From the NCBI GenBank assembly GCA_963701445.1, contig CAVPAM010000038.1, positions 1 through 64,000 of the forward strand: a stretch of DNA of 64,000 bases, in the 5' to 3' direction. The position numbers and the translations under genes are program-made. The notes under the pieces are model-generated. The model was not told the DNA's origin. It was given only the letters and a program-made list of their open reading frames with translations, and did no database searches. This DNA is from CAKZLS01 sp963701445. Lineage in GTDB: Bacteria > Pseudomonadota > Alphaproteobacteria > Rhodospirillales > Defluviicoccaceae. Shown here one piece after another: positions 32,747 through 44,628 of the stretch. Within the stretch, counting starts at the first letter, position 1; every line of letters starts with the position of its first letter.

Positions 32747-34336
32747 TCATTTCAAAACGAGAATAATCGCGAGGATCGCGGCGATCAGCCACGGAATCCA
32801 GGTCGTTGCTCCTCCGCTCCGGACATTGAGAAGCATTTCGATGGATTCGGGATGCAGCCGCAACCGTCCGTCGCTCAACGCGTTCGCGGTTTTCTCCGCC
32901 GCCGCGATCACGCCCGGAAGCTTGACCATGGTCTGCGAAATCTCCGCGAGTGTGTCTTGCAGGCGCGCCTGCGGTCCGAGGTGATCGACCATCCAGGCTT
33001 GAATGAGGGGCCTGGCCAAAACCCACATGTTCACGTCTGGGCAGAGCTTGCGGCCGCTGCCCTCGGCCACCAGCATGGTTTTCTGCAGGAGAAGGAGCTG
33101 CGGCTGGGTCTCCATGCCGAATGTCTCGGTGACCTTGAACAGGTGTCCGAGCAGGCTGGCGACGGAAATCTCGTTCTGGGGCTTGTCCATGATGGGTTCG
33201 GCGATGGAGCGGCAGGCCTGGGTGAACGTATCGATGGACCGGTTGGCGGGGACCCAGCCGGCCTCGAAATGAATTTCGGCGACGCGGCGATAGTCGCGGC
33301 TCAGGAACGCCAGAAGCATCTCGCCGAGGAAATGCCGCGTCCGGCGGTCGATCCGCCCCATGATCCCGAAATCCACCGCCGCGATGCTGCCGTCCGCGCG
33401 CACGAACAGGTTTCCGGGGTGAAGGTCGCCGTGAAAAAAGCCGTCGCGGAAAATCTGCCGGAAGAACGACTCCGCCGCCCGCGTCAGAACCACGTGGGGA
33501 TCGTGGCCGGCCTCGATGATGGCTTGTCTTTCATCGATGGGAATGCCGGTGACGCGCTCGGTGGTGAGAACCCGGCGCGCGGTCCGCGACCAGTCCACGG
33601 CGGGAACCTTGAATTCGGGGTCGTCGACAAAATTTTCCGCCAGCTCCGCAGCGGCCGCGGCCTCGAACCGGAGATCCATCTCCATCTGGACCGTCTCGAC
33701 GATGGTCTGCAGCGACTCCACCGGCCGAAAACGGCGCCATTCCGGAATATTGGCTTCGATCAGCTCCGCGCCCCACAGGAAAAGCTCCAGATCGCGCTCG
33801 AACGCCTCCTCGATGCCCGGTCTGAGTACCTTGACGGCGACCTCGCGGCCGTCGGTGTCGACGGCGAGGTGAACCTGCGCGATGGACGCCGCCGCGATCG
33901 GTTTGTCGTCGAAGGATTGGAACACGGCGTCTATAGGCGCTCCCAGTTCCTCCTCGATGATGGCGCGCGCCTCGGCGCCCGGAAACGGCGGCAGCCGGTC
34001 CTGAAGCTTCGACAGGTCGGCGGTCAGGTCCTCGCCGAGAAGGTCCGAACGGGTCGACAGCGCCTGACCGAGCTTGATGAAGGAGGGGCCGGCCTCGTGC
34101 AGGGCGCTCGCCAGCCGCTCTCCGGGCCGCCCCGGCGCCCGCCGGCGCGACACCAGCCGCGCGAACAGCACGATAACCGGCGCGACGCCGAAGGTTTCCA
34201 GCGGAAACAGGGCGTCATGGCGCGCCAGAATGCGGGCGATGGCCAGCATCCGCGACATGCTGCGAACGGTGCGGACCATCGCGTGCGCGCGCCGCGCCGG
34301 CCGGCTCTCCAGTCCCTTGACGTCGACCGGTATCAC
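32747..34336 (-). CDS. ubiB: Ubiquinone biosynthesis kinase-like protein UbiB
   Basis: A 529-residue UbiB/ADCK family atypical kinase needed for ubiquinone synthesis. Signatures are the KxGQ motif SFIKLGQALSTRSDLL, the Ala-rich loop AAASIAQVHLAVDTDG, the catalytic region DGFFHGDLHPGNLFVRADG and the metal motif AAVDFGIMGR. A C-terminal membrane helix is TTWIPWLIAAILAIILVLK. The GTG at 34336 overlaps the ubiE stop (GTGA), the typical ubiE-ubiB coupling. Confidence 0.92.
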   Translation of the reverse strand: MIPVDVKGLESRPARRAHAMVRTVRSMSRMLAIARILARHDALFPLETFGVAPVIVLFARLVSRRRAPGRPGERLASALHEAGPSFIKLGQALSTRSDLLGEDLTADLSKLQDRLPPFPGAEARAIIEEELGAPIDAVFQSFDDKPIAAASIAQVHLAVDTDGREVAVKVLRPGIEEAFERDLELFLWGAELIEANIPEWRRFRPVESLQTIVETVQMEMDLRFEAAAAAELAENFVDDPEFKVPAVDWSRTARRVLTTERVTGIPIDERQAIIEAGHDPHVVLTRAAESFFRQIFRDGFFHGDLHPGNLFVRADGSIAAVDFGIMGRIDRRTRHFLGEMLLAFLSRDYRRVAEIHFEAGWVPANRSIDTFTQACRSIAEPIMDKPQNEISVASLLGHLFKVTETFGMETQPQLLLLQKTMLVAEGSGRKLCPDVNMWVLARPLIQAWMVDHLGPQARLQDTLAEISQTMVKLPGVIAAAEKTANALSDGRLRLHPESIEMLLNVRSGGATTWIPWLIAAILAIILVLK

Positions 34337-35118
34337 GTTCGCCAGGCCGAATGCAGGGCAGCGATCCCGCCCGAGAGATTGCGGTATTTGACCAGATCGA
34401 ACCCCGCCGAACCGATCATCCGGGCGAACGCGGTCTGCGATGGAAAGCGGCGGATGCTCTCGGCCAAATACTGGTACGCCTCCCTGTCTCCGGCGACCCT
34501 CTGGCCCAGGACCGGCAGCACGCGGAAGGAATAGGCGTCGTAAAGGCGGTCGAGCAGAGGGATCGCGACCTCGCTGAATTCCAGGCAGAGAAAGCGCCCC
34601 CCCGGCTTCAGCACCCGCCGCGCTTCCTTGAGCGCGTCGGGAATGCGGGTGACGTTGCGGATGCAGAACGCGGTCGTGTAGGCGTCCACCGAACAGTCGG
34701 CGACGGGAAGCCGCTCGGCGTCGCCGCAGAGCCAGGTCACGTCCTCTCCGCGCCCGGCGCGCGACGCCCGGCTCCGGCCGACCTCCAGCATCTCCTGGTT
34801 GATATCCACCACGGTGACCGCGCCGCCGCCCCGCTCGAGGAACCGGAAGGCGATATCGCCGGTGCCGCCGCCGACGTCGAGAAGCCGCATGCCCGGTCTC
34901 GGGTTGAGCCAGTCGATCATCGCGCTCTTCCAGAGGCGATGGACCCCGCCGCTCATCAGGTCGTTCATGAGATCGTAGCGAAACGCCACGCTGTCGAACA
35001 CGCCCTTGACGAGGCCGGCTTTCTCGCGGGTATCGACGTCGCGAAACCCGAAATGAGTGCTGTCCCCGGCTTCCCGGTCCTCGGCGTCGTGTTCGTTCGG
35101 TGTGATTTTCCGTGACAT
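34333..35118 (-). CDS. ubiE: Ubiquinone/menaquinone methyltransferase UbiE
   Basis: A 261-residue SAM-dependent C-methyltransferase. Family motifs: FGFRDVDTREKAGLVKGVFD, YDLMNDLMSGGVHRLWK, the SAM loop LLDVGGGTGDIAFRFLE, TTAFCIRNVTRIPDALKEAR, RFLCLEFSEVAIPLL and the C-terminal KYRNLSGGIAALHSAWRT. It methylates demethylquinols in the membrane-linked quinone pathway. The start at 35118 gives the normal length. It is divergent from mutM and overlaps ubiB by four bases. Confidence 0.94.
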   Translation of the reverse strand: MSRKITPNEHDAEDREAGDSTHFGFRDVDTREKAGLVKGVFDSVAFRYDLMNDLMSGGVHRLWKSAMIDWLNPRPGMRLLDVGGGTGDIAFRFLERGGGAVTVVDINQEMLEVGRSRASRAGRGEDVTWLCGDAERLPVADCSVDAYTTAFCIRNVTRIPDALKEARRVLKPGGRFLCLEFSEVAIPLLDRLYDAYSFRVLPVLGQRVAGDREAYQYLAESIRRFPSQTAFARMIGSAGFDLVKYRNLSGGIAALHSAWRT

Positions 35119-35165
35119 GGGACGGAAACATAGCCGAAGCAAAACGTCCGCGCTACCTTGAGGCC

Positions 35166-36008
35166 ATGCCCGAGCTTCCAGAAGTTGAAACGGTTCGCGG
35201 AGGGCTGGCGCATGTCCTGGAAGGGCAGCGGCTGGCCGAGGTGGTCGTGCGAAGGCCGGACCTTCGATTTCCCATGCCCGACGGCCTCCAGCGGCGGGTA
35301 AAGGGCCGCCGCGTGGTTTCGGTGGGCCGCCGGGCGAAGTTCCTGTTGATCCGGCTGGAGGGGGACCTGGTGCTGATCTGCCACCTCGGCATGTCGGGAC
35401 GGTTCCGGATCTGGACCGGCGATCCGCCACCGCCGCAACCCCACGATCACGTCGAGTTCCGCACCGGGGCCGGGGTCACCTTGCGCTATCATGATCCCCG
35501 CCGTTTCGGTTTCGTCGATCTGGCGGCCGCCGGGGATCTCGGCGCTCACCCCATGCTGGCCAAGCTCGGGCCCGAGCCTCTCGAGGGGGACTTCACCGGG
35601 GCCTACCTGGCGGATCAGCTCACGGGTCGCCACACGTCGGTGAAGGCCGCCATTCTCGATCAGCGCGTGGTCGCCGGCATGGGCAACATCTACGCCTGCG
35701 AGAGCCTGTTCCGCGCCGGGCTGTCGCCCAGGAGAATGGCGGCGACCGTGGTCGGCAAACGCGCCGAAAGGTTGGTGAGCGCGATCCGCGACGTGCTCGC
35801 CGACGCGATCGCGGCGGGCGGGTCTTCCCTGCGCGACCATCGCCAGCCATCCGGAGAACTCGGCTACTTTCAACACCGCTTCGCCGTCTACGGACGCGCC
35901 GGCCGGCCGTGCCCGGGGTGCGCGTGCGACCTGGCGAAGACCGGTGGCGTCCAGCGGATCGTTCAGGCCGGCCGGTCCACATTCTATTGTGCGAAACGGC
36001 AGCGCTGA
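35166..36008 (+). CDS. mutM: Formamidopyrimidine-DNA glycosylase with altered zinc finger
   Basis: A 280-residue MutM/Fpg, a repair glycosylase for 8-oxoguanine. The start must be 35166, because the enzyme uses the N-terminal Pro of MPELPEVETVRGGLAHVLEG as nucleophile. Also present: LICHLGMSGRFRIW, LRYHDPRRFGFVDL and AGMGNIYACESLFRAGLSP. The C-terminal zinc finger is unusual: it has CPGCACDL but ends STFYCAKRQR, where relatives end FYCxxCQR. The fourth Cys is Arg (cgg), and the spacing between Cys pairs is 22 rather than the E. coli 16. No frameshift explains this. Confidence 0.92.
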   Translation: MPELPEVETVRGGLAHVLEGQRLAEVVVRRPDLRFPMPDGLQRRVKGRRVVSVGRRAKFLLIRLEGDLVLICHLGMSGRFRIWTGDPPPPQPHDHVEFRTGAGVTLRYHDPRRFGFVDLAAAGDLGAHPMLAKLGPEPLEGDFTGAYLADQLTGRHTSVKAAILDQRVVAGMGNIYACESLFRAGLSPRRMAATVVGKRAERLVSAIRDVLADAIAAGGSSLRDHRQPSGELGYFQHRFAVYGRAGRPCPGCACDLAKTGGVQRIVQAGRSTFYCAKRQR

Positions 36009-36138
36009 TGGTATAGCGAACCCCACATTTCATGAGTTCGATGGCGCGGTGTTCCGGGCGTCCATGGCCGTTCGCGGCCGCGGACGCGGGATCACGGCGA
36101 GAAACAGAAAAAAGTCTAGCGCTGGAGGAGAAAAGGCG

Positions 36139-36915
36139 ATGGCGTATGAAAACATCCTGGTCGAGGCCCGCGGCCAGGTCGGCTTGATCACATTGAACCG
36201 GCCGAAAGCCATGAACGCGCTGAACGCGGCGCTGATGGCCGAACTGGCCCTGGCCATCGACGATCTCGACGGTGATGATGCGATCGGCGCCGTTGTCATC
36301 ACGGGAAACGAGAAAGCCTTCGCGGCGGGCGCCGATATCAAGGAAATGAAGGACAAGTCCTTCATGAGCGCCTATCTCGAGGATTTTCTGACGACAAAGT
36401 GGGAACGCGTGGCGACCTGCCGCAAGCCGGTCATCGCGGCGGTGAGCGGCTTCGCCCTCGGCGGCGGCTGCGAACTGGCGATGATGTGCGACATCATCTT
36501 CGCGGCGGACAGCGCGAAGTTCGGTCAGCCCGAAATCACCATCGGCGCCATACCCGGACTTGGCGGCACGCAGCGCCTGACCCGCGCCATCGGCAAGGCG
36601 AAGGCGATGGAGCTCTGTCTCACGGGCCGGATGATGGACGCCGCGGAAGCGGAGCGGTCCGGGCTGGTGAGCCGCGTGGTCCCGGCCGCGGACCTGCTGG
36701 ACGAGGCCATCAAGACGGCCGAAAAGATCGCCGGTCTGTCGCGTCCCCTGGCGATGATCACCAAGGAGGCGGTCAATCGGGCGTTCGAGACCACGCTGGC
36801 GGAAGGCCTGCATTTCGAACGGCGCATGTTCCACGCCATTTTCGCGACGGAGGACCAAAAGGAAGGCATGTCGGCCTTCGCCGACAAACGCAAGCCGACG
36901 TTCCAGAACCGGTAA
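36139..36915 (+). CDS. Enoyl-CoA hydratase
   Basis: A 258-residue crotonase-family enzyme. The oxyanion-hole segments are EKAFAAGADIKEM and VSGFALGGGCELAMMCDIIF. The two catalytic Glu of true enoyl-CoA hydratases appear in GGGCELAMM and GQPEITIGAIPGLGGTQRL. It hydrates 2-enoyl-CoA in fatty acid breakdown. A strong GGAGGAG lies before the ATG. This gene sits between mutM and rpsT in many relatives. Confidence 0.92.
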   Translation: MAYENILVEARGQVGLITLNRPKAMNALNAALMAELALAIDDLDGDDAIGAVVITGNEKAFAAGADIKEMKDKSFMSAYLEDFLTTKWERVATCRKPVIAAVSGFALGGGCELAMMCDIIFAADSAKFGQPEITIGAIPGLGGTQRLTRAIGKAKAMELCLTGRMMDAAEAERSGLVSRVVPAADLLDEAIKTAEKIAGLSRPLAMITKEAVNRAFETTLAEGLHFERRMFHAIFATEDQKEGMSAFADKRKPTFQNR

Positions 36916-37041
36916 ATCGACGGTCGAGCGCGATTTCGGCCGCGTCGAACCGCATGGACGGTTGACGCGGCCGAATGCTATGGAATATGAGTGTGCGCTC
37001 ATTTGGGAGATCGTGCCCGGCACGAGCAGTTGAGTGGAAAG

Positions 37042-37308
37042 ATGGCTCATCATCAATCGGCAAAGAAGCGCATTCGGCAAATCAAACGGCGGACCGAGGT
37101 CAATCGCGGCCGTCTCGGTCGTCTCCGCACCTCCGTGAGGAAGGTGGAGGACGCCATAGCGTCGGGAAACAGGGAACAGGCATTGGCCGCGTTCCGCGCC
37201 GCCGAGCCGCAAATGATGCGTGGCGCCCAGAACGGAGTCGTGCATCGCAACACGGTTTCAAGAAAACTGTCGCGACTGTCGGCCCGAATCAAGGCGATGT
37301 CCGTCTGA
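37042..37308 (+). CDS. rpsT: 30S ribosomal protein S20
   Basis: An 88-residue basic protein with the S20 start MAHHQSAKKRIRQIKRRTEV and RGAQNGVVHRNTVSRKLSRL near the end. It binds 16S rRNA. Full length. A Rho-independent terminator follows at 37387-37419. Confidence 0.95.
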   Translation: MAHHQSAKKRIRQIKRRTEVNRGRLGRLRTSVRKVEDAIASGNREQALAAFRAAEPQMMRGAQNGVVHRNTVSRKLSRLSARIKAMSV

Positions 37309-37386
37309 TCGCGCGAACCCTGACAATAATTCCGGATTGAAGACTGGGAGCGCCGCCAGAAGCGTGCGCTCTTCGGTTGTTCTTTT

Positions 37387-37419
37387 AAAACACTCGCCTC
37401 CCGCGGCGGGTGTTTTTTT
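37387..37419 (+). terminator. Rho-independent terminator after rpsT
   Basis: Arms aacactcgcc and ggcgggtgtt, with one wobble pair, a 6-base loop tcccgc, and seven T directly after. It is 78 bases past the rpsT stop. Confidence 0.88.
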
Positions 37420-38078
37420 GTCGCCTGTTTGTTGCGCGACGATTTTTCTACGCTCCAGAAACATAGCGACCGAGATGCATCCTCTGGTTGTTTCCGTGGA
37501 TATTCGTTCGCAGTCCTGTCAAGACAATTTTTTCTTTCGTTCCCCTTTCGATCACGTTGCATGAGAACATCCCTGGCAGTAAAGTTTCGAATGCGGCGTG
37601 GTTGGCTCACTCAGATGCAAGCAAAAGTTGAAAATTTTGTGCCTCGAATGAGATGCCGCATATATTAAAAGCCGCTAATCTGAAGTGAAAAATGCGGGTT
37701 TTCCGTGGGCTTTGGGCGGAAGCGGTTTTTTTTCTAAAGTAGCGGAATTTGTTACACGGGCAATTATAATAAAAGTTGCTGACTAGACGGGAAAAGAGTG
37801 CCGTGATCTGTCAGGCGGAGGGGTGAGGTCATTCCCATTTGGGGGTTGGTTCGACGGCAGGCGTTGCGCGGATCGGTCTGCATCAGGGGAACACATGGCG
37901 ATTTTTACCTTTTGTTCGTCGGCGGGATCACTACGACGCGCCAAGGGATCGGCGGTGGCGGCAGCCACTGGGTTCAGTCGGTCCCGTTAAGGAATGGCGT
38001 TCTCGTCGGTGACTCTTGTGACGCGGGGAATGTCGTCTCGTCGCGGCATGTACAAAAAACCGAGGAGAGGGCAGCGCG
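37420..38078. promoter_or_regulatory. AT-rich leader region of dnaA
   Basis: 659 bases without a convincing gene between the rpsT terminator and dnaA. A+T is high at 37500-37790. A perfect TATAAT lies at 37765-37770, but no good -35 pairs with it. One loose DnaA-box match (cgtggatat at 37495-37503, 7 of 9) is not a cluster. I see promoter-like DNA for dnaA, not a proven origin. Confidence 0.45.
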
Positions 38079-39482
38079 ATGGTGACGAAGGGTGAGCCGG
38101 TTCCGTCCATTGACATGCAGTGGCAGAGGGTCAGCGGTCTGTTGCGAGCCGAGATTGGCGAGGCGGCCTATCGCAGTTGGTTGAAGCCCATCAGACTCCA
38201 GGGGGAATCCGGCGGAACCATTACCATGTCCGTCCCCACCCGATTCATGCGGGACTGGGTCGTCGCCCACTATGCCGACCGCCTGCGGACGCTGTGGGGC
38301 GGCGAGAACCCGATGGTGCGCGGGGTCGACGTGGTGATCCAGCCTCAACGCGCGCCGGCGGAAACGGTCCCCCTGTTTCGCAAGCCGAGCGCATTGAAGG
38401 ACCGGAAGTATCCCGGCCTCGACGATGCTCCCATGCCCCGGGGCTTCGACGTCAACGATATCGGCGCTCCCCTCGACCCGCGGTACACCTTCGATCAGTT
38501 TGTCGTGGGCAAGCCCAACGAATTCGCCTACGCGGCGGCGCGCCGGGTGGCGGAGGCCAAGCGGGTGCCGTTCAATCCCCTGTTCCTGTACGGCGGCGTC
38601 GGCCTCGGCAAGACGCACCTCATGCACGCCATCGCCTGGCACATCCGGGAGCGCGAGCCGCGCCGCACGGTTATCTACCTGTCGGCGGAAAAGTTCATGT
38701 ACCGGTTCATCCGGGCGCTGCGCGAACAGAACACGGTCGACTTCAAGGAGCAATTCCGCTCGGCGGACGTGCTGCTGATCGACGATGTTCAGTTCATAAG
38801 CGGCAAGGAATCCACCCAGGAAGAGTTCTTCCACACCTTCAACACCCTGGTCGACCAGGGGCGGCAGATCGTCCTGTCCGCCGACAAATCCCCCAGTGAC
38901 CTTGACGGCATCCAGGAACGCCTGAAATCAAGGCTCAATTGCGGCTTGGTCGCCGATATCCACGCGACCACCTACGAGTTGCGGCTCGGCATTCTTCAGG
39001 CCAAGGCGGAGCGCCTGGAGACGGATATTCCCCGCAAGGTCATGGAGTTCCTCGCCCACAAGATCTCCTCCAACGTCCGCGAACTGGAGGGGGCGCTCAA
39101 CCGGGTCGTGGCGCACGCGCAGCTGGTCGGCCGGCACATCACCCTGGAGACCACGCAGGAGGTCCTGCACGACCTGATTCGCGCCAACGACCGGCGGGTC
39201 ACCATCGACGACATTCAGAAACAGGTGGCGTCGCATTTCAATGTTCGCGTCGCCGACATGCATTCGGCGCGGCGCGCGCGGTCGGTGGCGCGGCCCCGCC
39301 AGGTGGCCATGTATCTGGCCAAGCAGTTGACGTCGCGGTCCCTGCCCGAAATCGGCCGCAAATTCGGCGGCCGCGACCACACCACCGTGATGCACGCCGT
39401 CAGAAAAATCGATGAACTGCGCGAGATCGATCCCGCGTTCGCCGAGGACGTCGAACTGCTGCGGCGCATGCTCGAGGGGTGA
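38079..39482 (+). CDS. dnaA: Chromosomal replication initiator DnaA
   Basis: A 467-residue DnaA. Domain I: WQRVSGLLRAEIGEAAYRSW. The AAA+ domain starts near residue 130 (YTFDQFVVGKPNEFAYAAAR), with Walker A LYGGVGLGKTHLMHAIAWH, Walker B VLLIDDVQFISGKESTQEEF and sensor segments IVLSADKSPSDLDGIQERL. Domain IV holds the DnaA-box-binding signature GRKFGGRDHTTVMHAVRKID. It is followed by dnaN. The ribosome-binding site GAGGAGAGGG lies about seven bases before the ATG. Confidence 0.96.
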   Translation: MVTKGEPVPSIDMQWQRVSGLLRAEIGEAAYRSWLKPIRLQGESGGTITMSVPTRFMRDWVVAHYADRLRTLWGGENPMVRGVDVVIQPQRAPAETVPLFRKPSALKDRKYPGLDDAPMPRGFDVNDIGAPLDPRYTFDQFVVGKPNEFAYAAARRVAEAKRVPFNPLFLYGGVGLGKTHLMHAIAWHIREREPRRTVIYLSAEKFMYRFIRALREQNTVDFKEQFRSADVLLIDDVQFISGKESTQEEFFHTFNTLVDQGRQIVLSADKSPSDLDGIQERLKSRLNCGLVADIHATTYELRLGILQAKAERLETDIPRKVMEFLAHKISSNVRELEGALNRVVAHAQLVGRHITLETTQEVLHDLIRANDRRVTIDDIQKQVASHFNVRVADMHSARRARSVARPRQVAMYLAKQLTSRSLPEIGRKFGGRDHTTVMHAVRKIDELREIDPAFAEDVELLRRMLEG

Positions 39483-39688
39483 GCGCCGCCACCACCGCCG
39501 CTTTACCCTCGGCGATGACGAATTCGCTGCGAATTCCAAGGGCCTCTGTTATACTGCGGCGATCTGGGCGAGGTTTCCTCGCCTTCTTCGTCAACGGGTC
39601 GAATTCGTCCCCGGTGTATCCGGCCCGCCATCGCCGGTGACCAGAAGCAATCGGAAAGACGGACAAGACCGCGGATCGCGATAACGAT

Positions 39689-40807
39689 ATGAAACTGACT
39701 ATTGAACGCAGTGCTTTGCTCAAGTCGCTCGGACATGTCCAGAGTGTCGTCGAGCGGCGCAACACCATCCCCATCCTGTCCAACGTAAAGATGGAAGCCA
39801 GTGGCGACACCTTGAGCTTGAACGCCACCGACATGGACCTGAACGTCGCCGAAAGCGTCGGCGCCGCCGTGACCACCCCGGGGGTGACCACGGTACCGGC
39901 TCACACGCTGTACGAAATTGTCCGCAAGCTGCCCGAGGGCGGCCAAGTGGAGTTCGATGCCACCGGTGGCGGTGATCGCCTGACCTTGCGCTGCGGACGT
40001 TCGCGGTTCACGCTCTCGTGCCTGCCGATCGACGACTTTCCGGTCATGGGCGGCGAAGACTACCCGTTCGCCTTTCATTTGGCGGCGCGCGACCTTCGCG
40101 GTCTCATCGACCGGACCCGCTTCGCCATCTCCACCGAAGAGACCCGCTATTACCTCAACGGCATCTACCTGCACGCGGCGGAACACGAGGGCGTCGACGT
40201 TCTGCGCGCCGTGGCCACGGACGGCCACCGCCTGGCCAGCGTGGAGGTGCCGCTTCCCGACGGCGCCACGGGCATGCCGGGCGTCATCATCCCGCGCAAG
40301 ACCGTCGGCGAGGTGCGCAAGCTGATCGACGACAGCGCGGACGACGTGCACGTCGCCCTGTCCGAGAACAAGATCCGATTCACCATCAATGACGCGGTCC
40401 TGACCTCCAAGCTTATCGACGGAACGTTCCCCGACTACGAGCGCGTGATCCCGGCGGGCAACACGAAGCAGCTCGACGTGGACTGCAAGCTGTTCGCCGA
40501 GGCCGTGGACCGGGTGTCGGCCATCTCGAGCGAACGGTCGAAGGCCGTCAAGCTGTCCCTGGCCAATGGCACGCTGGTGCTGTCGGCGAGCAGTCCGGAA
40601 CATGGCAATGCCGCCGAGGAGTTGGAGGTCCACTACGAGGGAGAGGGGCTCGAAATCGGCTTCAATTCCCGCTATCTCCTCGATATCACCCAGCAGATCG
40701 AGGGCGACAGCGCCCGGTTCTCCCTGGCGGACGCCGCGTCCCCGACGATCCTTCAGGAGATGGGCGACGCCAGCGCCATCTATGTGCTGATGCCGATGCG
40801 CGTGTGA
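39689..40807 (+). CDS. dnaN: DNA polymerase III beta clamp
   Basis: A 372-residue sliding clamp with the typical three-fold repeated fold: MKLTIERSALLKSLGHVQSV, NTIPILSNVKMEASGDTLSL, IDGTFPDYERVIPAGNTKQL, and the C-terminal ALYVLMPMRV-like SAIYVLMPMRV. It follows dnaA after a 206-base gap and ends one base before recF begins, so it is cotranscribed with recF. Confidence 0.96.
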   Translation: MKLTIERSALLKSLGHVQSVVERRNTIPILSNVKMEASGDTLSLNATDMDLNVAESVGAAVTTPGVTTVPAHTLYEIVRKLPEGGQVEFDATGGGDRLTLRCGRSRFTLSCLPIDDFPVMGGEDYPFAFHLAARDLRGLIDRTRFAISTEETRYYLNGIYLHAAEHEGVDVLRAVATDGHRLASVEVPLPDGATGMPGVIIPRKTVGEVRKLIDDSADDVHVALSENKIRFTINDAVLTSKLIDGTFPDYERVIPAGNTKQLDVDCKLFAEAVDRVSAISSERSKAVKLSLANGTLVLSASSPEHGNAAEELEVHYEGEGLEIGFNSRYLLDITQQIEGDSARFSLADAASPTILQEMGDASAIYVLMPMRV

Positions 40808-42103
40808 ATGAGTCGGCCGCTGCAAGACGTACGGAGTTCCGACACGCCCCAACATTGCCTCCAAATGACCGCTGACCGCGCGCCCGCCGATCGCGCCTCC
40901 AGGGGGCGGCGCCTGTCGGTGGCCCGGCTGACCTTGACCGACTTTCGCTGCTATGAATTCCAGCGCCTGGAGACCGGGCCGGCCTCCGTCGTCCTGAGCG
41001 GCTCCAATGGCGCGGGCAAGACCAGCATTCTGGAGGCGCTGTCGTTGCTCGCGCCGGGACGCGGGCTGCGGCGGGCCCGGCTGGACGAACTTTCGCGCTG
41101 GTCAGGCGGCGTCCCGGCCGAAGCTCCGCCGGCCCGCTGGGCGGTGGCGGCGCGCCTGAGCGCGCCCGGCGAAGAGATCGACGTGGGCACGGGATGCGCG
41201 CCCGGCCCGGCGTCCGGTTCCGCCGTTGGCGCCGAGCCCGGCGGCTCCCCGTCCACGCGTGATCGGCGCCAGGTGCGGATCGACGGCCGCCCGGCGAAGA
41301 GCCAGGCCGCCCTGGCCGGCGTCCTCGGGGTGGCGTGGCTGACGCCGGAGATGGATCGCCTGTTCCTGGATGGCGCCTCGTCGCGGCGGCGGTTTCTCGA
41401 CCGGCTGGTCTACGGGCTCGATCCCGCCCACGCCGGACGCGTCGCCGCCTACGAACGCGCCATGCAGCAGCGCGCCAGGCTGCTGCGGCGGGGCCGGGCC
41501 GATCCGGCCTGGCTGTCGGCCCTGGAGGACAGCATGGCCACCAACGGGGTGGCGGTGGCCGCGGCCCGGCGGGATGCGACGGCGCGGCTGACCCGCGCGA
41601 GCGCGCTCGGTTCGGGCCCGTTTCCCGCCGCGACCCTGGACTCCGCGGGATGGGTGGAGGATTGGCTGGACCGGGAACCGGCGCTGGCGGTGGAAGACAA
41701 GCTCCGCTCGGCCTTGGCCGCGGCCCGAGGCCAGGACGCGGAGACCGGCGGCGCCGCGGTCGGACCCCACAAGGGCGACCTGGCGGTGAGCCACGCCGCG
41801 TCCGGCCGCCCGGCGGCGCGGTGTTCCACCGGCGAGCAGAAGGCGCTTCTGGTGGCCATCGTTCTGGCCAGCGCCCGAACCCAGTGCGAGGACCGGGGCG
41901 TGACCCCGATCGTGCTGCTGGACGAGGTGGCCGCCCACCTGGACGCCCGTCATCGCTCGGCCCTGTTCGATGCCGTGGCGGCGCTGGACGTGCAGGCGTG
42001 GTACGCTGGGACCGACCGCGCCGTGTTCGAGCCCCTCCGGGGGCGCGCCCAGTTTTTCACCGTCGAGAGCGCGGCGGCGACAGCCTCCCCGTGGGAGGCA
42101 TGA
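40808..42103 (+). CDS. recF: DNA repair and replication protein RecF
   Basis: A RecF ATPase of up to 431 residues that helps load RecA at gaps. Key parts: LTLTDFRCYEFQRLE, Walker A LSGSNGAGKTSILEALSLL, the signature region CSTGEQKALLVAIVLASAR, and Walker B PIVLLDEVAAHLDARHR. It is longer than most RecF because of a Gly/Pro-rich insert (GCAPGPASGSAVGAEPG). The ATG at 40808 directly follows the dnaN stop; a Met at 40865 is an alternative start. Confidence 0.92.
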   Translation: MSRPLQDVRSSDTPQHCLQMTADRAPADRASRGRRLSVARLTLTDFRCYEFQRLETGPASVVLSGSNGAGKTSILEALSLLAPGRGLRRARLDELSRWSGGVPAEAPPARWAVAARLSAPGEEIDVGTGCAPGPASGSAVGAEPGGSPSTRDRRQVRIDGRPAKSQAALAGVLGVAWLTPEMDRLFLDGASSRRRFLDRLVYGLDPAHAGRVAAYERAMQQRARLLRRGRADPAWLSALEDSMATNGVAVAAARRDATARLTRASALGSGPFPAATLDSAGWVEDWLDREPALAVEDKLRSALAAARGQDAETGGAAVGPHKGDLAVSHAASGRPAARCSTGEQKALLVAIVLASARTQCEDRGVTPIVLLDEVAAHLDARHRSALFDAVAALDVQAWYAGTDRAVFEPLRGRAQFFTVESAAATASPWEA

Positions 42104-42147
42104 GATGACGAAATGGATGACCGAAACAGCCAGCAAGGCCAAAGCCG

Positions 42148-44628
<2,481 letters not shown>

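Noticed and set aside
32747..35131. One 794-residue protein spanning ubiB and the region opposite ubiE
   Set aside because: Only the part from 34336 is UbiB; the upstream part is an out-of-frame reading of ubiE.
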